DNA from: Marsupella aquatica
Taxonomy: Eukaryota > Marchantiophyta
DNA: 64,000 nt
Direction: 5' to 3'
Assembly (NCBI GenBank): GCA_973895155.1
Contig: OZ316897.1
Location: forward strand, 23,312,001 to 23,376,000
Shown: in pieces, positions 34,178 through 44,400 of the stretch
How positions within the stretch are numbered: the first letter of the stretch is position 1
Layout: every line of letters starts with the position of its first letter
Made by a program: the position numbers and the translations under genes
Notes under the pieces: generated by a model
Databases searched by the model: none
What the model saw: only the letters and a program-made list of their open reading frames with translations
Told to the model about the DNA's origin: nothing

Positions 34178-34748
34178 GGATTCGGACCATCCGAATCCAA
34201 TACAAGAAGCCCACTTGGATTCGGATGGTCCGAATCCAAACAACCCTCTTAGATTCGGACCATCTGAATCCAATCAAGCCACTTGGATTCGGATGGTCCG
34301 AATCCAAACAACCCTCTTGGATTCAGACCATCCGAATCCAATCAAGCCACTTGGATTCAGACCATCCAAATCCAAACAACCCACTTGGATTCGGATGGTC
34401 CGAATCCAAACAACCCTCTTGGATTTGGATGGTCCGAATTTAAACAACCCTCTTAGATTCAGACCATCCGAATCCAAACAACCCACTTGGATTCGGATGG
34501 TCCAAATCCAAACAACGCTCTTGGATTCGGACCATCCAAATCCAAACAACCCACTTGGATTCGGATGGTCCAAATCCAAACAACCCTCTTGGATTTGGAT
34601 GGTCCGAATTTAAACAACCCTCTTAGATTCAGACCATCCGAATCCAAACAACCCACTTGGATTCGGATGGTCCGAATCCAAACAACGCTCTTGGATTCGG
34701 ATGGTCCGAATCCAAACAATGCTCTTGGATTCGGACCATCCGAATCCA
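34178..34748. repeat. Palindrome array 1, about 17 units, in intron 1
   Basis: Units of ~34 bp each hold a 21-bp palindrome (arms GGATTCGGA and TCCGAATCC, centre CCA or TGG) and a 13-bp spacer, mostly AAACAACCCTCTT or AAACAACCCACTT. The centre alternates in orientation. Most unit-to-unit differences are C-to-T or G-to-A at the CpG positions of the arms. Spacers also repeat, so this is a tandem array of sites. Confidence 0.92.
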
Positions 34749-34931
34749 ACAACTTAAGATGCATGAATAAACCTCTGGGAACTTACTTTGGACTTGAGAT
34801 TGAAATTCTTGGGAATCCCTAAGCGCTAGGGCCACAAGATCACCGACAGAGGAGAGATCCAAGTCATCAAATTCTTCGGCGAGAAGGACAATGACGGTTT
34901 TCTTGGCAACTTCCATTTTTAGGAGTGACAC

Positions 34932-35402
34932 GTGGCAGGATATACTGAGGACACGTCAAGATGGGCAAGATCTAGGGCGTTGCAGCAGATTAGGGCAAGA
35001 AGGCAATTAGGGCAAGGGCAAGGGATAGCGGCGGCAGCCAGCCAAGAGCGAGAGCGAGGAGCGAGAATGAGGAGCTAGAGCGAGAGCGAGGAGCGAGAGG
35101 GAGGAGCTAGAGCGAGAGCGAGGAGCGAGAGGGAGGAGCGAGAGGGAGGAGCGAGAGTGAGGAGCGACAGAGAGAAAACAACAATGAGGTCTGTGGAAGA
35201 CCTCGTCCTCCCTTTACCCCCTCCTGAAAGGCTTGTTTGCGTACGGATGATCGCTGCACGGATCATCTCTGTACGGATCATCTCTATACGGATAGAGACC
35301 AAGAAGGGATCTGGTCCTATCAGTTTGGGTGGGACGCTAGCTGTATTGTCTAACACAATGGATTGAAAAAGGATTGGATGATTGTTCTAACCGCGATACT
35401 CG
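34932..35402. promoter_or_regulatory. Divergent promoter region with purine-rich repeats
   Basis: Lies between the first exon of the leftward gene and the first rightward exon candidates. It contains a GAGCGAGAGCGAGGAGC-type purine-rich tandem repeat (35040-35165) and three copies of TACGGATCATCTCT (about 35240-35290). No clear TATA box was seen. A shared regulatory region is inferred from layout only. Confidence 0.4.
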
Positions 35403-35830
35403 GTGTTGCCTCAACCTTATCGGATCGCACATTCAGGGCCGAACATACCAACCCACGAGTATAAGAGGTACTCTACAGACATCATTGTTGTTTTAGTTTC
35501 ATATCTTCACTTGGGCATCCAGGTCTGCGCAACTCCTCCTCAGCTCTTCTCTCTGATGGAGTTTAGACTTGAAGTGACTTTGATAGCTTTCTTAGTCAGA
35601 TTGATATGAACTTATTCATCAATTTAGAGGTAGCAGAGCCAACCTTGGAGACATACTGGAAAAACAAGACTGCTGAGGTGAGTTATGGTCTTAGTCGCTT
35701 TGCTTATTTTGAGTTCTTAGGGAAGAGAGACGAACCCTTTCACTTTGTTCTGCATTCTAGTGACTTCCCAATTATTATTTCACGAATTACCCAATGTTCC
35801 GAAAAACCCGGAATGTCTAAATTTGATTAG
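35403..35830 (+). other. Possible 5' exons of the rightward transposase-like gene
   Basis: Open stretches at 35403-35609 and 35606-35830 lie just upstream of array 2. The second reads VSYGLSRFAYFEFLG and HFVLHSSDFPIII, with a protein-like composition. I do not recognise a domain. A splice link to the exon at 37098 (acceptor AAATTGTGCAG) is plausible but unproven. Confidence 0.3.
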
Positions 35831-35883
35831 GAAGAGATCTCAATCTCAATATATCCATCTCAACATAATCTTCATTGTGGAGT

Positions 35884-36970
35884 TAGACCATTTGAATCCA
35901 GACTTGATGTGTGGATTATAATGGTCCTAATCCTAGATTGTTGTTTGGATTTGGATGATCCAAATCCAATCCATTTCTAGGATTGGGACCATCTGATCAG
36001 ATTCCAATCTTGGTTTGGATTCGGATGGTCCGAATCCAAGAGGGTGTGTTGGATTCGGACCATCCGAATCCAACCGTGCAATGCTTAAATTGTGACCTTT
36101 GGGATCCAATCTCGGTTTGGATTCGGACCATCCCAATCCAAGCGAGATGGTAAATACAGTCTGGTTTTTGATTTGGATGGTCCGAATCCAAGAGGGTGTG
36201 TTGGATTCGGACCATCCGAATCCAAGCGTGCAATGCTTAAATTGTGGCCTTTGGGATCCAATCTCGGTTTGGATTCGGACCATCCCAATCCAAGCGAGAT
36301 GGTTGAATTTGGGCGTTTTAAATACAGTCTGGTTTTGGATTCGGATGGTCCGAATCCAAGAGCGTGTGTTGGATTCGGACCATCCGAATCCAAGCGTGCA
36401 ATGCTTAAATTGTGACCTTTGGGATCCAATCTCAGTTTGGATTCGGACCATCCCAATCCAAGCGAGATGGTTGAATTTGGGCGTTTGAAATACAGTCTGG
36501 TTTTGGATTCGGACCATCCGAATCCAAGTCCGATGCTTAAATTGGGACCTTTGAAATACAATCTTCGCGCACCATCCCAATCCAAGCCGGTTTGTTGAAT
36601 TGGGACCTTCGGGATAGAATCTGTGTTTGGATTCGGACCATCCGAATCCAAGATGGTGGGTTGGATTCGGACCTTTGAAATACAATCTGGTTTTGGATTC
36701 GGACCATCCGAATCCAAGCCCGGTGCTCAAATTGGGACCTTTGAAATAAAATCTGGGTTTGGATTCAGACCATCCCAATCCAAGCGCGTTTGTTGAATTG
36801 GGACCTTTGGGATCCCATCTGGGTTTGGATTCGGACCATCCAAATCCAAGAGGGTGTGTTGGATAGAGGTTGGTTTGGATTCGGACGATCCCAATTCAAG
36901 CGAGATGCTTAAATTTGACCTTCAGAATAAAATCTTCATGGTTTTGATTTGGACCACCGGCCCCAATCCA
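35884..36970. repeat. Palindrome array 2, about 17 sites, longer spacing
   Basis: The same palindrome recurs at 36-67 bp spacing, with a higher-order period of ~190 bp that includes GTGCAATGCTTAAATTGTG and TACAGTCTGGTTTTGG. Many right arms read TCCCAATCC instead of TCCGAATCC. The array ends about 120 bp before the splice acceptor of the transposase exon, so it probably lies in a 5' intron. Confidence 0.9.
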
Positions 36971-38809
36971 AGCGTGATAGTTGAGCCAATGTTTGGATTC
37001 TCAGAATGGCAATCAAATGACCGTATGGATAATTGTGAGTCTCTTCAAATTCTTGTCATTCGGATTTGTGATGGTTTTTCTGAAAATTGTGCAGGTTACT
37101 AAATCCGAGAATGACTAGAAGGTTTTCAAGAGGTGATGATGTGACCTTGACAATTGATGGAGATGATGTCGGTTGTGGGACAGTTCAGAAAATTAACCCC
37201 CAGGATAGGGTGCACAACATATTGTTGGGGGATAATCGAATTGGTGTGCTCATGGAGAAGGTTTTCGAGCCAACTCGAAAACTACCATTTCCACTACCAA
37301 GGGTAGAAAATCTTTTTGATGCCATTGACTCATGTGTTATTTGGGAGATCTCGTGCGCGTATCTCTCTATAACTCTAGATTCCCAAAAACGCATCAGTAC
37401 TGGTAGTTGTTCAACTCGACCAGATAATAACTTGGATAAATCTCCTACAATTGTTATGGAGGATGCATCAAACACTCTAAGGCAAGGGGACGAGGTTGAA
37501 ATGCTCATTGATGGGTGTTGTGTAGCCCTTGGAGTTATTTTCAAGGTAAATCCAAAGGACCGATGTCACAACATATTACTTGGTGAGTCTCGGATCAGTG
37601 TGAAAATCACTGATGTTATTCATGGTAGTAAGGCTTTACCTTACATACACAATGGGGCTGAAACAATTGAAGAGACAAAAGACTCATGGGTTCTCTGGGA
37701 CTTGGCCGATGTTCATAAAAAAGGTTGGAATGTTGATGAAGGTAGAAAGTCTTCCTCTAAGAAGCAAGGTGATGGCGACGTTTTAATTGAGGAGAGTTTT
37801 GTCTCACATTCTCCATCAACAAAATCGACCAAAACTCATTCTGATTATTACCAACGGTCCAATTGGATGTCAGAGTTGGTCGAATTATACATTGGTTCAG
37901 GACGATCGAGTAAGGTTGCCACTGGGACTATCACTGTGCCTCAAGCAACGGCGGCTGTTGATGATGAAATCCTGGGAGAAGACTATGTAGGGGTTGTTGT
38001 GAAAGATGTCATGGAATCGCAATACTTTCCAAGCATTCACAAGGGAGTAATTAGTTTGGTTCGATGGCGAATTGATCACACAAAACTAGTAGCAACTGGA
38101 AAAATTTTGTCAGACATTCTGGTAGAAGGTACAGAGAATATGGAGTCAATGGATAGGGATGATCTGAATCCGGATCATGTGGTTGGATCCGCATCCGGAT
38201 GTCGTCAAAGGCCATATAACTTCAACAAGAGGAATCAAGTTGATCCTGTTGAGAAGAAAAGGAGGCTCTTGCAAACCAAGGCAGTTTCAAAAACAACAGA
38301 AGCCGCAATTGATGAGATCAAAAGAGTAAATTGCTGCAAGCATAAATGTTGTCTCATTATGCCAAGGGAAGATATAGAAGATGTTAGGATGGAATTTCAC
38401 GGGATGTCTAGCGAGTCCAAAACATCACACATTTTCAACCTCTTCCACTACAGAGAGGATGATGTTCGTGATAAGGGACACCATGTTCTCAAAGGTATGG
38501 TCATCTGTAAAGATGCATTTGCAACCATCCATGGTTTTAGTCACACCAAGTATTATGATTACAAGAGAAGATACATGGAGGGTTGCAAAATTGGGTTCCA
38601 TGGGAACACAGGCTTGAAGAAAACAAGGTCAAATACCTTGCATGCGCGAGCTCTTCTAGAGGCATTTCTGACTCAAAATGCAGAGCCAATGCCTCATATG
38701 CCTTATGGAGGGGCCCATGGGACAGACAGCATTGAGTATTGTCACGCGATTGACATGGGTCTTAACACCAAAGACGTCACTATGGGTGCCAAAACCATCT
38801 CCTTGTACC

Positions 38810-41146
38810 TGAGGATCACGAAGGGATGCTGTGAAGGCAGGTAAACACCAATTTATGCCCTTAACACCAGAATATCATAACAAGACTCCGTCACACATCA
38901 CCCAAGCTCAATCCCTAAGAACCAAGGTTGGGAATCAGATCCGCGCTCATGATAGTTCTGGTGAGAAGGAGTCTTCATATCGGGCCCGTACACACAGGGC
39001 CTAGCGCTACGATGCGCATAGGTCTATACGTATGCTTACTGTCATAGGTATGTTTCTATTCCGCCGCCGGAATGTACCCATAAACCAGTGACTCTTGACT
39101 GATTCCCGGCTTAGGGACTTCTAAGCCATTGCCCCACCACTCTGCCATTCCACTCTCAGCAATCAGAGCTATGACAGTCCTCACCCAGCCCGCTTCAATG
39201 CACCCTGTACACCTCTCAGTGGCGCTGCTAGTCCCATCATACACTTAGATTGCCTCACACACACACACATCCATGAGAGAAATGAGGCTTGAGAGGAAAA
39301 CTCAATTAGATTCAACAATGTGCACAATAGTTCACTGAGAACACTTGATCCGAACAATAGGCCCGAAGGCTGTCTACTCCAGATTGCAGTGTGCTTGCCC
39401 CGCAAGCCCCATGCTTGCCATGCAAGCTCAATCCTGAACCTGAGCCCGACTCACTCCAGATTGCGACGGCATATTGGACTCAAACCAATCCCGTACTTGC
39501 CTTGCAAACTCAATCCTGAACTCAACCTCCTTCACTGCACTTCATTCTTGGGGGCACATACAGATCTCACACCTCCAATTCAGAACGTCAAGTTACACAT
39601 ACATAGTTGACTCGACTTCAAAGCTGGTACCAGGCCTAACGGCGATCTACCCCAGACTGCAATGAGGCCCGGCCTCACGCTTGCCCTGCAAGCTCCGCTC
39701 TGGCCATAGATCCCTTAGTGCTCTCCACCAGACAAAGGCCGGGACTCCCCATGGATCACGTAGCCTTGCCAGACTGAACTGTAAATGCTCCTCCTGCTGC
39801 CCCTCAATCAGTGTCTCAGCCTCCCTAATGTGCTCACCACAAATCAAATTGACATCCTCCCCACAGTTTACAATCACCAATACATCACCTATCACCAAGG
39901 CTCTGTATCGGGGGAAAAGAACCCAGTTGTGCTACTCACTAGAAAGAGCCACAATCCAACTCGCAAACCTAGCAACCCGTTGCTGTGAAGCTTGGCTGAT
40001 TACTCCCTGAGTAATAGCACAACCAAGCTCTCCCCCAACACGCAGCGTCCAAGTCCAGCCTTGCTTGCACAGAGCTCCTCCCTGCTGCTCAGTCTAAGTG
40101 AGATCACACAACTGAAGTCCCCCCCCCCCATCTCTACCGGGGGGCTGCTCTATATACTCTCATACTGAGCCCAAATGGCTGGGTACTACGCTGCTGGAGC
40201 CCCATCCCAGCCCTAACAGAGCCGCCACTATCTCTAACTACTGAACCCTAACTCGCAGCTTTATTTCTATCTCGAATTGGCTATGTACTTCGGATTTGGC
40301 CCTCCTCCATGGTTTTCGCGAGCTTACGCCTCCTCTCCCGATTTCTGTATTCAACCATTTGCTGCGTGGATAGCAGCGTTGGAAGCGGCTTGAGCTCCTC
40401 TTTCCAACGAGGTCAATTATAGCCGATTTGGTCAAATACACAGAGAGTTATGCCCCCGCAACCGAGAGGGGGTACTCACTGCTGCGCTAACCCGAGTTAC
40501 ATAGCTAACCCGAGTTCGGCTAACCTAGCTATCCTATCTAACCCGAGTAGAGCTAACCCGTGGTCTCGGGTTAGGCCGCTACCCGCTATCCGCTAACCTA
40601 GCCTAAGCTGAGCCCGAACCCGAGCTTACCTATGCTAACCTGAGCCCGAGTTTAGGCTAACCCGAGTTCAATCTAATCCGAACCTAGGTTAAGCCTAAGC
40701 TGAAGCTGTGCTGACCTAAGCTAAGCTGAAGCCGTGCTCACCTGAGCTAAGCTGAAGCCGTGCTCACATAAGCTAAGCCGTGGTCGAGCTTGGGTTAACC
40801 CGAAACTTAAGCCGAATCCGCTAATTCCGGCCATAAGTTAACCCGTCACACTAATCAGGCCGTATCTCTCTTAATACACCTCCGTTTCCCGAGTGTTTTA
40901 TATCGATTTTACTCGCCTTGACCAGATCTTTCCAATGCTCTTTACAGATCCGGATTTGGTGACATATTGAAAGAGATATGGTCGTCGACCACCCGCGACA
41001 TAGTTTTTATTTCCCTACTCTTAACGCCATGATTGCCCTTATTCTTGCCATCTTGCTAATTGTTATGTAATATCAATAGCTACTCCTTGCATACAGCAAC
41101 CTACTTAATCAGATTACAAAATAAGGACCATGTCATTGGCGTCACA
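38810..41146 (-). mobile_element. Solo LTR-C, ~2.34 kb, non-coding
   Basis: The right end is GGCGTCACA, the inverse of the TGTGACGCC start of LTR-B. The left boundary is placed where the transposase frame breaks (reading ISLY, resuming as YRLPACYKK). Flanks GTACC and GTATC are near-identical, with one extra base at the right junction, so the exact edges are uncertain by a few bases. Inside are the promoter module TTCCGGCGGCGGAA with AAACATACCTA (minus strand, ~39048-39072), a C10 run at 40129 and imperfect CTAACCCGAG/GCTGAAGCCGTGCT repeats (40480-40860). No LTR gene is visible. Confidence 0.75.
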
Positions 41147-41496
41147 AGTATCGACTTCCAGCGTGTTACAAAAAGTTAGAGATTTTGGAAGATGTGAGAA
41201 CAAAGATGAAGGAAGAAGGGCTTCCTCCTGTTACGGATAACACTCTCTACAAGATATGGAGCACATCATTTGCAAACTTCAGTTTTCACAAGGATGGCGC
41301 ATTTGCCAAGTGTACGCTTTGTTGTGAATACAAAGACAGTTTGATGCGAGAGAGAAGGAAAAAAGAACGTGCTGAAATTAAAGAAAAAAGAGCTCAACAT
41401 CTTCGTGAGCAAATGTCACGTAGATATGTTTACTACGCTCATCGAGTGATGGCCAAGCAACATCCAGGAGAATATCTTTGCATTATTCATGACAAG

Positions 41497-44400
41497 TGTG
41501 GTGCGTCCCATGGCTCCCTAAACCCAAGAAACCCCCCAGCTCAAGCCGATTCCCGCAGGTTTCGTGCTTGGCGAGGCCGTTTCCACGGCTTAGCGGCATG
41601 GGACGCTGCTAACCTTCTACTACTACTATTAACATTTTACACACATATACTGGACAGATCCTTCATCGGGTCATGAGATACGTAGCCGGCCTAATATAGG
41701 CCTTCCCCTGTCTTCCCCTGTCTTCCCCTCCGTCTTGTTAGGTATGTTTGGATTCCGCCACCGGAATGATCCCCAATAGGCTTGGTTAAGCCGCTAAGAC
41801 CTCTCTCAGCTCGACACATCCAACTCTCACTCCCCTGCTTACTTTCCTTCCTTCTGTTGATGTGGGCACTCTTCACACAAGTTAATGCGACACACAAATA
41901 GCAAAATGACTCATTCTGACTGAGTCATACCATGCACTTGCCATACAAACAGTACATCTCATACACAAGTTCTGCGAACTAAGCCGTGAGGCCAACTCTA
42001 TTAAGCTCTTAGGCATGAGGAAACATGAATATACACAAGGGTCACTGTATGACTAACCGAGAGCTTCTCGTACTACTTGATCCCAGCCCGGCTGGTGCAA
42101 ACTAAAAACTTGCTAAAGAAGAGGCCCTGAGCTCCCCGCTGCCCAGGTACTTATCCTGGTAGTGGATCCGCCATTCTTTGCATCGTAAGCCTAATCTACT
42201 TAACAGTAATCTACTTGCCCGAATCTACCTATGTACAGCAAGGCAGGAGCACAAGTGTTGCTCCTACCAGTGGGACCGCAATCCCACTAAGCTAAGTGTC
42301 AGGGCCGCTCCTGGTTCTGATCCTAATCCTAAACGTGGAGATCCGCGCCCGCCCTGCCCACTCACGCCTCCTCCCTCCACGTCCGCCCTCCCTAAAAGGA
42401 ACGGCGACCTTGCACCGTCACGACACCGGTGGTGGATCCTTAATGGACGCCCCCAACGCTTCCTCCTCAGCCACTGCCGTAGGCTCATTCCTTGACAGAT
42501 CACCTGCCCTTGACTGAGTCAACTCTCCATCGGCCTGACTGGGTCCACCATCGGCGTCGGCATCGGCTCGAGAATCGGTTACGGCCTCAGCCTCGGCTAC
42601 GGTCTCCCCGGCCTGCTCAAGAGGCGGATCTGGAATACTGGCCTCCTTACTGAGTAGTTCGGCTTGGGCCGCACCATCCCTACCTGTGATCATAGCGGGA
42701 TCTATTGCCGTATTCATGTCGGAGGATGGTGCTGGTTCTACCTCTTTGGTCACCACAGCTTGTGGAGTCGGATTACTCCTTGACCCTGAAGGTTTCCGCT
42801 TTTTCTTCTTTTCTGGTTCGGCAGCTGGTCCCTTCCCCTTCCCACTTACCTCCGGCACTGGTGCAGTTGGCGCGGCTTTTTCTTCGGCCAGTACCACTCC
42901 CGGTAACTTGGTTGCCCCAATTGGAGTTGGGCCTGATGAAGACAAGCACCTAAATACTGCGGCTTGTTTCTTCAGCCGCTCCGTTTGGTTGTCGGCCCGC
43001 CACTGGAGGTTCTCCATCTTCCTCGTGATTTCCTCCAACTCCTCCTGGGTCTCATCCAGGTCCTTGCGTGCCTCCTCTAGTTCCTTCTGGGCTTCCTCCC
43101 GTTCTTGTTTCAAGGTAGTCCTCTCCTCCTGGGTTGCTTTTAGCTCCTTGTCGAGCTCTGCAATGATGACAGACTCCATCTGGTTCATCTTGGCGTAAGT
43201 CTGTTCGAGCATCTCGTCCTTCTCCCTTAGGTCGGCCTTGAAGCTGGCCGTTAGGGATGCAAGCTCCTGCTGCAGCGCCATAATCCCTTGATAGGATTTC
43301 CCTAACTCGGCCTCCTTCTGCTCAAGGGCTCCGCGGATTTTCTCGAGCTCCCCTTTCAACGCCCATTCCTTTCTTTGGGTCTCCGCCATGGCCCGGCTGT
43401 TGGCTGTTATATGGGCCTCTCTGTATTCTTCAGCTCTTGCTTCCACTTCTCCCTCTCTTTGATCGTGTCGGCCAACTCTTCCTGCGTCTGAGTCAGTTTA
43501 TCCTTGATATTCTGATTATCAGCCTGCGCGGTGTCCAACTGCCCCTGCATGATGTTCAGCTCATGTCGTTTAATCCGCAGTTCATCTTGGGCTTTCTTGG
43601 CCGCCCCTAGATCTTCAATCTCGGCTTCCATCCTCCTAAGCCGCCGAATGACCTCGTCCTTCTTGCTTCTCTCTAAAGCCACCGCTTCTTCTAATTGGTG
43701 CTTCTCCAACTGCTCCCTATGGAAAAAGGGTCCTACCTCCAACTCCTCTCCAAAGATGCCGAGCGCAAGTTCCCCACACATCTCACCATACTCCATGGCT
43801 CTATTCTTAGCGTAGGTGGAGTAAGTAGAAGTGATCGGCATCGCCCATCGCGGCCTCTGCTCCCAAGCCGTCCTGCGGATCTCTTCAATCGTGGCTAGAG
43901 GTTTGCTTCCTTTTTTGGCTAGCCGCCTGATGTCCTCCGGCCAATCTCCTCCTGGTAAATCCTTTTCCTTAGCCAGGGCGGCCTCCTCCTCCTGCTTGAT
44001 TCGCTCCTGAAATTCCTGCACCGTCTGTTTTATGCCGTCAAAGCTCGGGGGAGCAACATCTGGTGGGGGAGACTCAGGGCTACTCTGCTGGTTGGGGTCC
44101 CCTCGCACTACCCTTGGAAGTGTGGGGACAAACCGGCCACAGGTCCTTACTCCTGGAACGTGATGGTCCGACCCATAGCCGGAATTATCATGGCTGCAGT
44201 CCTCCACTGCCTCCTCTACCTCTTGGACGTCCGGCTTCTCCCTCTCCTCTTCGTCGGTAGGAGCTTCAGGCAATTCTGCCTCAGATTCGGAGCTTGAGGT
44301 TCCCACGTACATTCGAACACCTGGCTTGGATTCCGGCCTGATTCTCTCCTTGTCTCCAGCAAAGGGGTTTTCTCTTGTGAGCCGGTGTAGGCCTACCTCT

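Larger units (their letters stand above)
25223..34930 (-). pseudogene. ParB-like / amino-methyltransferase-like protein (inner, transposon-borne)
   Basis: Exon 1 (34930 to ~34786, MEVAKKTVIVLLAEEF...) ends at a GTAAGT donor. Further exons lie at ~34096-32469, with donor CAG/GTAAGA, and at 27602-25223, after acceptor GATTGTAG. The N-terminal part includes a Lys-rich repeat, then the ParB-like region FLIPVESIFAAPARLCYRMM, VQDIADSM and FLAVSGQHSTRAARW. The large 3' exon carries degenerate methyltransferase motifs: LAIVDFSRD where motif IV DPPY is expected, and LILDFFSGGQVMKTA for motif I. Catalysis is therefore unlikely, and a DNA-binding or partner role is possible. In-frame TAG codons at 33427-33429 and 33997-33999 indicate decay. 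A solo LTR-A lies in the last large intron. Confidence 0.68.

Noticed and set aside
34178-34748. CRISPR-like array of 21-bp repeats with short spacers
   Set aside because: The spacers are themselves repeated and the host is a eukaryote. It is a tandem array of palindromes.
34129-36778. Several open frames reading repeats such as DSDHPNP or GFGPSESK
   Set aside because: They are translations of the palindrome arrays on both strands, with no independent coding evidence.
38839-38846. GT donor at 38841 (AGGCAG/GTAAAC) as a true intron start in the transposase gene
   Set aside because: No acceptor restores the frame downstream. The frame instead resumes at 41147 directly beside an LTR end, so an insertion explains the gap better.
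38845-41146. Several short frames in the LTR-C region as genes
   Set aside because: They lack recognisable domains, lie in repeat-rich LTR sequence and are not conserved with the LTR-A or LTR-B proteins.
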